From: Calothrix brevissima NIES-22
Lineage (GTDB): Bacteria; Cyanobacteriota; Cyanobacteriia; Cyanobacteriales; Nostocaceae
Length of the DNA: 64,000 bases
Assembly (NCBI RefSeq): GCF_002367995.1
Contig: NZ_AP018207.1
Span: 4,029,083 to 4,093,082, forward strand
Reading direction: 5' to 3'
Of the stretch, positions 20,172 through 29,117 are shown one piece after another. The position numbers and the translations under genes are program-made. The notes beneath the pieces were generated by a model, which was given only the letters and a program-made list of their open reading frames with translations, made no database searches and was not told the DNA's origin. How positions within the stretch are numbered: the first letter of the stretch is position 1; the number at the start of each line of letters is the position of its first letter.

Positions 20172-21155
20172 CTATTTAGCATTAGAACTATCAAAAGCTC
20201 TCATCGCTAAGTCTTGAGCCTGTTTTAATGCAGTTTGCAATTGAGTAGTAATACCTTCAATTTGCTCTGTTTGTTTTTTAATCGTTTCTTCTAAAGACTG
20301 AATTTTGAGTTCATAACTCTGTTTGCTAGATTCCCACTCTTTCTCAAACAAATCAGCTTCAACTTTAGCTTTTTGGTTAGTTTCTTTAATGGCTTCTTCT
20401 CTAGCTTTCTTAATTGATTCTTCCAACTCTGTGGGGAAAGCCGCAATTTTCTTTTGGTTTTCTGCAAATAGAGACTGGTTTGCACTCAGGACTTTTTCTC
20501 GTTCCGCCCAATTTTTCTCTTTCTGTTGAGTGTTTTCTTGAATTTCTCTTTCTAAATTGCGTTTTCTGGCTTCATAAGCATCTGTAGTTAGCTTTCTTGT
20601 AGTTTCTAACTTATATTGATATTCTTCTGCTTCAGTATTACGTTGTTTCCCTATTAATTCATTGTAGGCTTGTAGGGCTTCTTCATATTCTGCTTGTTCT
20701 TTTTGCCATTCTTTACGCCTAATGGTAATTTCTTTTTCTAAAGCTTCACGCTTACTAGATATTTCTTGTTCTAAAAACTTTAACTTTTCTTGATGCTCTT
20801 GAGTTAAAATATCTAAAGCATCGGCAACAATTCTGATTTGTTGCAGTTCTTGTAAATGCTGAGTTTCAATCTCTATAGCTCGATTTAATTCATCTAATTT
20901 AGCGGTCTCTTTTGCCAACTTTTCTGACAGAGAAGTGACAATACTACCAAATTCTAATTGTAAATCAGCTAAACCTTTAACAATACTATCTACGGTATAT
21001 GTAGAAGCCGCAGCTAAAATTTCTTGATTTTTTGCCTTTTCTGCTTCCTCTTGCTTCGTAGCTATTTTTAAATCTAATTTTTTTCGTTCGGCGAGAATTT
21101 GTTGAAAAGCTTGTACTATCTGTTGTTTGCTGTCTTTGACTGCAACTGTAGTCAT
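20172..21155 (-). CDS. Coiled-coil protein, paralogue B of a tandem pair
   Basis: This 327-residue, nearly all-helical protein has heptad-like charged repeats from about residue 55 to 315 and no export signal. It aligns with the downstream gene over most of its length (LADLQLEFGSIVTSLSEKL, YKLETTRKLTTDAYE, LQTALKQAQDLAMRAF), so the pair arose by duplication. Its ATG follows AGGAG at good spacing, and a consensus sigma-70-type promoter lies about 220 bp upstream. It is divergent from sphR. Function is unknown; proteins of this kind in filamentous cyanobacteria include cytoskeleton-like filament formers, which is suggestive only. Confidence 0.75.
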   Translation of the reverse strand: MTTVAVKDSKQQIVQAFQQILAERKKLDLKIATKQEEAEKAKNQEILAAASTYTVDSIVKGLADLQLEFGSIVTSLSEKLAKETAKLDELNRAIEIETQHLQELQQIRIVADALDILTQEHQEKLKFLEQEISSKREALEKEITIRRKEWQKEQAEYEEALQAYNELIGKQRNTEAEEYQYKLETTRKLTTDAYEARKRNLEREIQENTQQKEKNWAEREKVLSANQSLFAENQKKIAAFPTELEESIKKAREEAIKETNQKAKVEADLFEKEWESSKQSYELKIQSLEETIKKQTEQIEGITTQLQTALKQAQDLAMRAFDSSNAK

Positions 21156-21372
21156 ACTTCAACTCCTTTCAAGATGGAACCATGTGACGGGTAGCAAGTA
21201 ATACCAAAAACTAACCCATGCAGACATCAGAATAGCCTGAAAATAAGGGTTTTCAGCGCAGTGTAAATACTGAAAGGTAGAATCAAAAATCACTTGTTAT
21301 TTCTTCAAGGGATCTGAAACCTTTCTCTTGCTAGGTAAAGCCTTTTTTACTTTGTAATACTTTAATAGTACT

Positions 21373-21402
21373 ATTGTACTAAATTAAATTTGTTCTTGTC
21401 AA
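21373..21402 (-). promoter_or_regulatory. Consensus sigma-70-type promoter for the coiled-coil pair
   Basis: Read on the minus strand, TTGACA (21402-21397) and TACAAT (21378-21373) are separated by 18 bases, close to the group-1 sigma consensus. Transcription would begin near 21366, leaving a leader of roughly 210 nt before the ATG at 21155. Confidence 0.6.
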
Positions 21403-21624
21403 GATGCAAATCTAGTTATAGATAAACTTCAAGATATAAATTTACTGCAAACATTCTTGGCAGCATGTAGCGTTGATACTTATAATAAGTTGGGTAATGT
21501 TACCGATGTAAAGTTTTATAAACCAAGCCAGCAAATGTAGGATTGCAGCTACATTCAGGCAAGATAATCGATTTAATTGCCATAGCGATCGCAGAACAGA
21601 CCCAATATTTTGTGATATCAACAA

Positions 21625-22377
21625 ATGTATACCAGTGAATCAACCAAGTTTTCTGCCAAAGCAGACATAGGGCAAACTAGCCGCATTCTCATAGTCGAAG
21701 ATGAAGAACTGATCCGAGAAATGGTAGTAGTAGCCTTGGAGGAAGAAGGCTATGAGGTGGTGACTTCTACAGATGGGCGATCGGCTGTAGAATACCTCAA
21801 AAGCTCTGAACCCAACTCAGGGGAAGATTCCTTTGACTTGGTAATCCTTGATTTAATGCTGCCACAGATTAATGGATTAGATATTTGTCGCTTGCTGCGT
21901 CATCAAGGGAACCCAGTACCAATTTTGATGATTAGTGCCAAGGGTAGCGAAACTGACCGGGTTCTGGGTTTAGAGGTGGGTGCAGATGATTATCTCACCA
22001 AACCCTTTAGTATGCGGGAATTAGTAGCTCGCTGTCGGGCATTATTGCGTCGTCAACGGTTTAGCACTGTCACCCAACTACCAATTTTAAAGTACAAGGA
22101 TGTCAGCTTAAATCCCCAAGAGTGTCGCGTACTAGTTCGTGGTCAAGAAGTCAATCTTTCTCCCAAAGAGTTTCGCCTTCTGGAACTGTTTATGAGTTAT
22201 GCGCGCCGAGTTTGGTCGCGAGAACAACTGCTAGATCAAGTCTGGGGGCCAGATTTTGTGGGAGATAGTAAAACTGTCGATGTTCACATTCGTTGGTTGC
22301 GGGAAAAATTAGAGTTAGATCCTAGCCGTCCCGAATATATTGTCACTGTTCGAGGATTTGGCTATCGTTTTGGATAA
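21625..22377 (+). CDS. sphR: Two-component response regulator SphR/PhoB type
   Basis: This 250-residue OmpR/PhoB-family transcription factor is the likely DNA-binding partner of the kinase encoded next. The receiver domain (residues about 20-135) has the acidic pocket at 25-27, phospho-acceptor Asp76 in LVILDLMLP, and Lys126 in DYLTKPF. The C-terminal winged helix (about 155-250) carries the recognition segment KTVDVHIRWLREKLE and ends VRGFGYRFG. The order regulator-kinase-phoU identifies it as the phosphate-limitation regulator. I found no clear Pho box in its own upstream region. Confidence 0.88.
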   Translation: MYTSESTKFSAKADIGQTSRILIVEDEELIREMVVVALEEEGYEVVTSTDGRSAVEYLKSSEPNSGEDSFDLVILDLMLPQINGLDICRLLRHQGNPVPILMISAKGSETDRVLGLEVGADDYLTKPFSMRELVARCRALLRRQRFSTVTQLPILKYKDVSLNPQECRVLVRGQEVNLSPKEFRLLELFMSYARRVWSREQLLDQVWGPDFVGDSKTVDVHIRWLREKLELDPSRPEYIVTVRGFGYRFG

Positions 22378-22431
22378 AAGGGGACGATAATTGTTAGTTT
22401 TTAGTTGTGATCGAGCAACTAAATAACTTAA

Positions 22432-23763
22432 ATGTTCTTATTGGGATTTTCTCTGGGTTTAGGATTAGGTATTGGGTTTTGGATGTGGCAACAGGTACAG
22501 CTAGAGCATTACCTGAAGCGAATCTTCAAACCTTTAAATTCTCATTATACTGAGGTAGCGCTGCCGTTGATGCCTCGTCTGCGGGAGCAAATTGCCGTGC
22601 TGATGCAAAAACGGCAAAATTTACAAGAGTCACTAGAAACGTACCAAGAACTACTGAATGTTGCACCATTGGGATATTTGCAGGTAGATGAAGAAAATCA
22701 ACTGCTGTGGTGCAACAAGCTGGCTAAGGAGATGTTGTATCTGGAGCGATGGCAACCAGGACAAGTAAGATTGTTACTGGAGTTAGTCCGGTCTTATGAA
22801 CTTGATCGCTTAATTGAGCAAACTCGCGATTGTCAACAACCAAGGGTGAAAGAGTGGGTGTTCCACCCCTCTTTTGAGAATGCAGCAGCAATGTTAGAAG
22901 TAAAGTCTCTGGCTTTACGTGCATCTAGTTTCCCTTTACCGAAGGGACAAGTGGGGGTATTTTTGGAAAATCGCCAACCACTGCTAGATATGAATCAAGC
23001 TAGAGAGCGTTCTTTTTCCGATTTAGCACACGAACTGAGAACACCCTTAACTTCGATTCGTTTGGTTGTGGAAACTTTACAAAACCGCTTAGAACCACCG
23101 TTAAATCGTTGGGTTAACCGCCTGATGCAAGAAGTCGATCGCTTGATTAACTTGGTACAAGGTTGGTTAGATCTAACTCAAATGGAAACAGATCCAACCA
23201 TTCAATTAAATCCGGAAACGGTGGAAGTGCGATCGCTCATTGCTTCTGTTTGGGAAACTTTAGAACCTTTAGCGCAACAACAAAACCTGAATCTGAGCTA
23301 TTCGGGAATAGAATCTGTGTTCATCAAAGCAGATCGTTCCCGCATATACCAAGTTTTTCTGAACTTGCTAGACAACTGCATTAAATACAGTCTTGCTGAC
23401 ACAACTATTCAAGTTCAAACCAAAATAGTATCTACAGAAGCTACTGAAATTAGCAATTCTACTTCCTCTAGTTTAGAAATCGATATCATCGATGCTGGCG
23501 TTGGTTTTTCATCAGCAGATTTACCCCATGTTTTTGAGCGATTTTACCGAGGGGATAAAGCAAGAGCGCGTAACCAAATAGCAGATTCTCATTCCACACC
23601 TACAATTGTAGGTAGTGGTTTAGGCTTGGCAATAGTCAAACAAATTATTCTCGCTCACGGTGGTTGGATCAAAGCTATGAATCACCCCGAAACTGGTGGC
23701 GCTTGGATACAACTCCAACTACCAGAAGTCATGGCAAATAACTCCAGCCAAGATTATAGTTAA
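22432..23763 (+). CDS. sphS: Phosphate-sensing histidine kinase SphS
   Basis: This membrane-anchored sensor kinase of 443 residues has one N-terminal hydrophobic segment (residues 2-18, LLGFSLGLGLGIGF). A PAS-like region follows at about 70-185, then the HisKA domain with phospho-acceptor His200 (FSDLAHELRTPLTS). A full ATPase domain shows the N box NLLDNCIKYS, G1 DIIDAGVGFS and G2 VGSGLGLAIVKQ. It lacks a periplasmic sensor loop, as in cyanobacterial SphS and E. coli PhoR, where signalling comes through PhoU and the Pst transporter. It lies 54 bp after sphR and 30 bp before phoU, so the three form an operon. Confidence 0.88.
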   Translation: MFLLGFSLGLGLGIGFWMWQQVQLEHYLKRIFKPLNSHYTEVALPLMPRLREQIAVLMQKRQNLQESLETYQELLNVAPLGYLQVDEENQLLWCNKLAKEMLYLERWQPGQVRLLLELVRSYELDRLIEQTRDCQQPRVKEWVFHPSFENAAAMLEVKSLALRASSFPLPKGQVGVFLENRQPLLDMNQARERSFSDLAHELRTPLTSIRLVVETLQNRLEPPLNRWVNRLMQEVDRLINLVQGWLDLTQMETDPTIQLNPETVEVRSLIASVWETLEPLAQQQNLNLSYSGIESVFIKADRSRIYQVFLNLLDNCIKYSLADTTIQVQTKIVSTEATEISNSTSSSLEIDIIDAGVGFSSADLPHVFERFYRGDKARARNQIADSHSTPTIVGSGLGLAIVKQIILAHGGWIKAMNHPETGGAWIQLQLPEVMANNSSQDYS

Positions 23764-23793
23764 AAAAATAACATCCAGTTTAACAAGATAAGT

Positions 23794-24462
23794 GTGAACG
23801 CTGCCCTTGATAGCCCTAATTCCGATGAAAACCAGCTAGCACGCGCTATGAGGCGCTTGGAGCGGGATGTATTGCGCATGGGAGCTTTAGTAGAACAATC
23901 GTTTCGTCTCAGCCACCAAGCCTTATTTTCCCGCAATCTCACAGCAGCTGAAGCACTTCCACAATTAGATAAAAAAATCGATCGCTTTTACAGACAGATA
24001 GAGTCAGACTGTACAGCGATTATGACAACGCAAGAGCCTACACCACAAGACTTGCGCTGTTTGAGTGCTTTTATGCAATTAGTGCGAGATTTAGAAAGAA
24101 TTGGTGATTATGCCGAAGATATTGCCGATATTGCCATTAAAATCTTTCCTTATCCCCCTCATCCATCTTTACCAGAGATTGCAGTTATGTCCCATCACGC
24201 GCAAGCAATGTTAGCTACTAGCTTAGTAGCTTTAGCTGATTTGGATGAAGCTGGCGGGCGCAGTATTAAGCATTTAGATGATACTGTCGATAATGCCTAT
24301 GAACGTCTCTATCAAACTTTAGCTTTCCAAAAAGATGTTCAGGGTGTGGTAGAACCGATTGTGCTGTTAGCTTTAGCTATTCGCTACCTAGAGCGCATGG
24401 CGGATCACGCTACGAATATTGGACAAAGAGTGGCATATATTGTAACGGGTCAGCATTATTAA
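23794..24462 (+). CDS. phoU: Phosphate signalling complex protein PhoU
   Basis: This 222-residue PhoU-family protein is expected to repress the SphS-SphR system when phosphate is plentiful, bridging the Pst transporter and the kinase. It has the two symmetric three-helix bundles, each with the metal-binding pattern: DLERIGDYAEDIADIA in the first and YLERMADHATNIGQRV in the second. The start is GTG 23794, with no strong ribosome site. It ends the sphRS operon, and a hairpin terminator follows about 180 bp later. Confidence 0.92.
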   Translation: MNAALDSPNSDENQLARAMRRLERDVLRMGALVEQSFRLSHQALFSRNLTAAEALPQLDKKIDRFYRQIESDCTAIMTTQEPTPQDLRCLSAFMQLVRDLERIGDYAEDIADIAIKIFPYPPHPSLPEIAVMSHHAQAMLATSLVALADLDEAGGRSIKHLDDTVDNAYERLYQTLAFQKDVQGVVEPIVLLALAIRYLERMADHATNIGQRVAYIVTGQHY

Positions 24463-25466
24463 TTAAAGTTCCTAAAATTTAGATTTGGATGGTCAAAACT
24501 CTATAGTCAATAGTCAATTTAGCCTTGTCTACATCTAGCGACAACGAAAAATTAAATATGAAAACTTTGTGAACTAGCATACATTTCACTAAAAGCTTAC
24601 CTCTTCTTAAACTTGCAAACTTAAAATTAAGCCAACAATAAAAAGTGATACTTTCAAAATTTGAAACTCATAAGTATCACTTTTTTGATGTTTATTTGAT
24701 GTTTAGAGGAGAAAGTCAAAAAATGCAGTATAAAACAGGGCTAGTATTATGCTGAGATCAAGCTATTTAATATTTACATATTAAAGTTTCGAGAGAAAAA
24801 CTACGTAGGAGTTAAATGTGTAATAAGCAACATCATTTTTGCTTGTTCTTTCAGTAGAAAAATGTATGGAGCATAACAGCTTTCTTTAGGAGGAAATTCA
24901 AAAATATTGTCAAACCTAATAATTAAGCAATAATTTAATCAAAAATATCTGTCAAATATTTCTATGTTGCTAAAATGCCGATCAAATCAAAACTTGATTA
25001 GTAAAATATGGCAACCAGGCAAATTTAAATTAAATTGCATCATACAAATCATACATTCTCATAATAGATATCAATTACCAATCAGCATTGAACATAGATA
25101 AACTCTGACTATTTTTTAAATATAGACCGAATTATTGCCTATCCTCTATATAGATAATTAGATATTTAAATATATACATGCTGAGATATCTATAATTTGG
25201 GGATCAAGGATGTAATGCGAGAATGTAATATAAATATTACTTAGCGATCGCGCATTTAATTGGAGTTAGCTCAAACAACATCAAAGGGTAAGGTTAATTG
25301 AAGATTCTGCTAAAAATTATTGTTGAAAGATCTGTAAATATTGATCTGAAGCCAGTAGTTTGTATAAACAAAACTCAGTAACAAAATTTTTTGAGCGATG
25401 ATTCTAGTATTTATTCAGTATTTATACAGTATTCCCCTATCCCTATTCTCATAAACTTACCTCTGA
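24463..25466. other. AT-rich intergenic region of 1 kb
   Basis: No ORF of note lies between phoU and the Crp/Fnr gene. Apart from the hairpin terminator at 24641-24686, the DNA is strongly AT-rich without clear repeats, apart from one HIP1 site near 25244. It may hold promoters or unannotated small RNAs, but nothing convincing could be read from it. Confidence 0.5.
24641..24686 (+). terminator. Intrinsic terminator downstream of phoU
   Basis: AAAAGTGATACT and AGTATCACTTTTTT form a stem of about 12 bp around a 20-base loop that itself contains TTCAAAATTTGAA. A run of six T residues follows. The symmetric A and T runs mean it could work in both directions. Confidence 0.75.
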
Positions 25467-26072
25467 ATGTATTTCACAAGTCCTACCACAGAATCTGCTA
25501 GTACATTGAATCATGCTCTGATCAATGGACAGTTACCTCAAAGAATATTTGCTCGTGGGGAAATAATTCCCCCACGCAATGAAGTTCTTTGGCGCATTGA
25601 GCAGGGAGCGGTTCGTACTTTAACTTGGAGTGAAGATGGAACATATATTACTCTAGGTTATTGGGGGCCGGGCGATATTATTGGCTATCCCTTATCCAGA
25701 GTTAAACCTTATCAAATTGAATCGTTAACTAAAGTAGAAGTGAGTGTTGTTCCACCTCATCTCTGGTCTGAAGATATCGGTGCTTTATTAGCTCATATTC
25801 AACAGGCTGAGGAATTACTAAGTATAGTTCATCGTAAACCAATGTCAGTACGCTTGTGGTATTTTCTGTTGTGGTTAAGTGAAAAATTTGGTATTGAAGT
25901 AGAACAGGGCAAATTGCTCGATCTAAATATCACCCATCAGGAAATAGCAGAAGTTTTAAATACTACAAGGGTGACGATTACAAGACTTTTACAGCAATTT
26001 GAAGAAGAGGGAAAGCTGCTGCGTCAAAAAAGACGGATGATAATTTGTTTGCCTAATAATATTTGCAAATAA
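25467..26072 (+). CDS. Crp/Fnr-family transcriptional regulator
   Basis: This 201-residue DNA-binding regulator has a cyclic-nucleotide-binding-like beta-roll at about residues 15-100 (VLWRIEQGAVRTLTWSEDG, YWGPGDIIGYPL). The C-terminal winged helix holds the helix-turn-helix THQEIAEVLNTTRVTITRLL at about 150-170. The cAMP-contacting Arg-Ser motif of true CRPs is not obvious, so it may sense another ligand or none. It precedes the porin gene by about 150 bp on the same strand and could control it, although no site was identified. Confidence 0.85.
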   Translation: MYFTSPTTESASTLNHALINGQLPQRIFARGEIIPPRNEVLWRIEQGAVRTLTWSEDGTYITLGYWGPGDIIGYPLSRVKPYQIESLTKVEVSVVPPHLWSEDIGALLAHIQQAEELLSIVHRKPMSVRLWYFLLWLSEKFGIEVEQGKLLDLNITHQEIAEVLNTTRVTITRLLQQFEEEGKLLRQKRRMIICLPNNICK

Positions 26073-26228
26073 TAGGGTAAAATAATTTTGGTTTACTCGT
26101 GAAAAGTACCAACTAACCTTGGTAAAATTATGAGTGAATTAATGTAAGTAAATTCCTTAATGAAAAAAATATTTAGGGCAAATTTACTTAGGATTTAACT
26201 AGTTTAGGTGTGTGTGAGAGTAAAAGTA

Positions 26229-27812
26229 ATGAAAAAAGCATTGTGGGAGCTAGTAAAAATTGGCCCTTTGGTTGTTGCTGCGACATTTTTGGCGGCTAAC
26301 AGCAGCTTGGCGGGTGAAACCAATGAGAAGGTAACTGGTGTAAGCCAGTTGGCGCAAGACTCTGACAGTATGGGTCAGGTGACATCTGTTTCCCAATTTT
26401 CGGATGTACAGCCTACAGATTGGGCATTCCAGGCTTTACAATCTCTAGTTGAGCGTTATGGCTGTATTGCAGGTTATCCCAATGGTACTTATCGGGGTAA
26501 CCGTGCTTTGACTCGTTATGAATTTGCTGCTGGGTTGAATGCTTGTTTAGATCGAGTTAACGAACTGATTGCTACAGCTACCGCCGATTTAGTAACCAAG
26601 CAAGATTTAGCGACTTTACAGCGCTTACAAGAAGAATTCTCTGCTGAATTAGCAACTTTACGCGGTCGTGTTGATTCTTTAGAAGCACGTACTGCTGAAT
26701 TAGAAGCGAATCAATTCTCTACTACTACCAAGCTACAAGGGGAAGCGATTTTCAACGTTTCTCAGGCTTTTGGTGATACGAGAGCTGACAATGGCGCTAA
26801 ATTAGACTCCAATACAGTTTTCTCCGATCGCGTTCGGTTGACCTTAAATAGCAGTTTTACAGGGAAAGACCAGTTGCAAATCCGACTCCAAGGTCGCAAC
26901 ACTATCTCTAATCAAACTGTTACTGGTACCAACATGACCCGTTTAGCCTATGACGGGAGTGAAAACAATAGTGTTGGTATCGATAAAATTAACTATGCTT
27001 TCAACTTAACCGATGCAGTTAGGGTGAAAGTTGATGCGACTGGCGCTGAGTTGAACGAGAACTTTTATACCTTTAACCCTGACTTTGCTAGTTCTGGTAG
27101 AGGTGCTTTATCTCGTTACGGACGCTTCAGCCCAATCTATCGCCAAGCTGGTGACGGTGCTGGTATAAGTGTGAACGTCAATCCTAACGGGCCTTTGTCC
27201 TTCGGTGCAGCTTATATCGCCCAAGGTACTAATGCTAGCAATCCGGTTGATGGTAGCGGCTTGTTTGGTGGTAGTAACACCTTTTTTGGTCAAATAGCTT
27301 TCAAACCCAACAAAGCTTTAAATATTGGCTTTAGCTATGCGCGTACTTACCAAAGCGTTCCTAGCTTATTCCAAGGTACAGGTAGTGCATTTGCTAACAG
27401 ACCTTTTGGTAATAACACTCGGACTGAAGCTAACCATTATGGTATACAAGCTACCTTCCAACCTAGTGCTAAGTTGGCTTTGAGTGGTTGGGCTGGTTAT
27501 ACTGAGGCCGATTCTGCTACTGACAACAGAAGTGCAGATGCTTGGTATTGGGCTGCTTCACTGGGCGTGAGAGACTTAGGTGCAAAAGGTAACGTTCTCG
27601 GTCTAATCTTTGGTCAACCACCAAAAATCACTGGTGGTAGTGGTGTTGCTTCTGAATCTGGCACATCCTACCATTTAGAAGGTCTATACAAAGTCAGAGT
27701 TTCTGATAATATTCAGGTTACCCCTGGTTTGTTAGTGATTTTCAATCCCGAACACAACGACAATAATAACAATATCTACGTAGGTACTCTACGTACTACC
27801 TTCAGTTTCTAA
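26229..27812 (+). CDS. SLH-domain outer-membrane porin (iron-uptake porin/OprB-like)
   Basis: This major cyanobacterial outer-membrane porin of about 527 residues has a signal peptide at residues 1-26 (LVVAATFLAANSSLAG). One SLH domain at about 55-105 (FSDVQPTDWAFQALQSLVER, PNGTYRGNRALTRYEFAAGL) binds the peptidoglycan layer. A short coiled coil around 120-160 follows (LRGRVDSLEARTAELE). The rest is an OprB-type beta barrel ending in Phe, as outer-membrane barrels do. ATG 26229 gives a proper signal peptide; an upstream GTG at 26208 is less likely. Such porins pass small ions, including iron, across the outer membrane. Two hairpins follow the gene. Confidence 0.92.
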   Translation: MKKALWELVKIGPLVVAATFLAANSSLAGETNEKVTGVSQLAQDSDSMGQVTSVSQFSDVQPTDWAFQALQSLVERYGCIAGYPNGTYRGNRALTRYEFAAGLNACLDRVNELIATATADLVTKQDLATLQRLQEEFSAELATLRGRVDSLEARTAELEANQFSTTTKLQGEAIFNVSQAFGDTRADNGAKLDSNTVFSDRVRLTLNSSFTGKDQLQIRLQGRNTISNQTVTGTNMTRLAYDGSENNSVGIDKINYAFNLTDAVRVKVDATGAELNENFYTFNPDFASSGRGALSRYGRFSPIYRQAGDGAGISVNVNPNGPLSFGAAYIAQGTNASNPVDGSGLFGGSNTFFGQIAFKPNKALNIGFSYARTYQSVPSLFQGTGSAFANRPFGNNTRTEANHYGIQATFQPSAKLALSGWAGYTEADSATDNRSADAWYWAASLGVRDLGAKGNVLGLIFGQPPKITGGSGVASESGTSYHLEGLYKVRVSDNIQVTPGLLVIFNPEHNDNNNNIYVGTLRTTFSF

Positions 27813-27828
27813 AATCAGTAATTAGGTT

Positions 27829-27856
27829 GTCAGGGATGGGAAAATCCTGCCCTGAC
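27829..27856 (+). terminator. Hairpin after the porin gene
   Basis: GTCAGGG and CCCTGAC flank a loop of 14 bases starting 17 bp after the porin stop codon. The T-run is weak, so this may act together with the stronger hairpin at 27893. Confidence 0.5.
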
Positions 27857-27892
27857 TGACTGATTTTTGACTTTCTATCAATGGCAAGATTT

Positions 27893-27916
27893 AACCCGCT
27901 TCAAGGCGGGTTTTTG
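27893..27916 (+). terminator. Intrinsic terminator between the porin and a convergent gene
   Basis: The stem AACCCGC/GCGGGTT with a 6-base loop is followed by TTTTTG. It lies 80 bp after the porin gene and 20 bp before the end of the convergent small zinc-ribbon gene. Confidence 0.85.
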
Positions 27917-27931
27917 TTTATGTATAAATAG

Positions 27932-28192
27932 TTATAAAGGATTAATATTTTGTTGACTAGATAGATCGGTTGGCGGGCGATCGCTACTCCAAGCCCACCA
28001 AGCACAACTACAGTGACAATTGTAGAATTCTTGCCATTTACGGCGACGGTCTTCTGTAATAACAGGCGATCGCCTATTTAGCCAAACTTCTGTAGCTTCT
28101 CGGCTACTGGCTTTGCAATTGGGACAGCAAAACTGATAAGCATGAATTGCTTTGTTTGTCCATTCAGGCGGAGTAGGAGCGAAAGCGTCCAT
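27932..28192 (-). CDS. Small Cys-rich zinc-ribbon-like protein
   Basis: This hypothetical protein of 86 residues has four cysteines spaced like a zinc ribbon: CCPNC near residue 23 and CHCSC near residue 61, plus many Trp residues (CAWWAWS). It appears to belong to a small conserved cyanobacterial family of unknown function. The start lies at ATG 28192. It is convergent with the porin gene, and tandem repeats lie upstream. Confidence 0.65.
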   Translation of the reverse strand: MDAFAPTPPEWTNKAIHAYQFCCPNCKASSREATEVWLNRRSPVITEDRRRKWQEFYNCHCSCAWWAWSSDRPPTDLSSQQNINPL

Positions 28193-28245
28193 GTATCTGG
28201 GAGATTATCACACATCAAAGGGTAGCATGAAAAGTGATTTTTTTG

Positions 28246-28395
28246 TCAATGGTCAATGGTCAATGGTCAATGGTCAATGGTCAATGGTCAATAGTCATTT
28301 GTCCTCCTTGTCCTCCTTGTCTTCCTTGTCTTCTTTGTCTTCCTTGTCTTCCTTGTCTTCTTTGTCTTCCTTGTCTTCCTTGTCCCTCTTCCCTT
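28246..28395 (+). repeat. Two adjoining tandem-repeat arrays
   Basis: Seven copies of the heptamer TCAATGG (the last a TCAATAG variant) run from 28246 to 28294. From about 28301 to 28391 a 9-base unit TCTTCCTTG/TCCTCCTTG repeats about ten times. ORFs read through the array are low-complexity artefacts. Confidence 0.85.
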
Positions 28396-28460
28396 GTCAT
28401 TGGCCATTGGCAGGAGATAATCAAATAACCAACTATTTAAGCGACTTATAGATTAATTTT

Positions 28461-29066
28461 ATGGAGCCTAGTGTTGAGATTCGCCGTTTATTAGATGTTA
28501 TGCCGGCTGCGGCTAGAATGCTGATAAAAATAGTTAGCAAACCAGAACAGCCAAGGGTGATTGAGGTATCTTTCCCGCTTCCCTGGAATCAAGAACGACC
28601 GATATATATTAATTTTGATTTATGGTTTCGCTTGTCGAAATCGCAAAGAGATTTACTACTGTTACAAAAAGTTAGCTGGTTAACAGGGGTAAAGTGGTTT
28701 AAACCGGATATTTATCAAGGGGTAGTGCTACTCGGTTTACTGGGTGGTGTAGTGGAATCAACACAGTCAGATGTGGTGGGTGTAGCTATTGGTGTAGGCT
28801 TAAGTGCGATCGCTTGCTTTCGGATCTGGCGTAATCATCAATCTCCAGAGTTAGAATTAACTGCTGATGCAGATGCAATTCGGATTGCGGGGAGAAGGGG
28901 TTACTCTGAAGTTGAAGCAGCAGAGTATTTGTTATCTGCAATTGCAGCTACCGCTAAGATTGAGGGACGTACTGAGTTAAATTTTAGCGAGTTAATTCGT
29001 TGTCAAAATTTAAGAGCGATCGCGGGTTTGTCACCTGTGGGTGTACCAGAAAATTATACAAGATAG
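28461..29066 (+). CDS. DUF3318 membrane protein
   Basis: This 201-residue protein of the cyanobacterial DUF3318 family begins VEIRRLLDVMPAAARMLIKI. It has two hydrophobic segments around residues 88-125 (VVLLGLLGGVV, then VGVAIGVGLSAIACF). The C-terminal part contains DADAIRIAGRRGYSEVEAAE. The function of the family is unknown to me. It stands alone, with a tandem-repeat array upstream and the convergent glycosyltransferase gene downstream. Confidence 0.8.
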   Translation: MEPSVEIRRLLDVMPAAARMLIKIVSKPEQPRVIEVSFPLPWNQERPIYINFDLWFRLSKSQRDLLLLQKVSWLTGVKWFKPDIYQGVVLLGLLGGVVESTQSDVVGVAIGVGLSAIACFRIWRNHQSPELELTADADAIRIAGRRGYSEVEAAEYLLSAIAATAKIEGRTELNFSELIRCQNLRAIAGLSPVGVPENYTR

Positions 29067-29117
29067 GAAAAACAGCCAAAAATAGTTGTTAATTTTGGTA
29101 ATTGTTGATCAACTTCA

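Noticed and set aside
21156-21624. Pho box upstream of sphR
   Set aside because: No set of three tandem CTTAACCT-like octamers was found.
28246-28395. CRISPR array
   Set aside because: Repeat units are only 7-9 bp with no unique spacers; they are short tandem repeats.
28152-28451. 99-codon plus-strand ORF of Ser/Leu repeats
   Set aside because: It is a read-through of the tandem-repeat array with no coding features.
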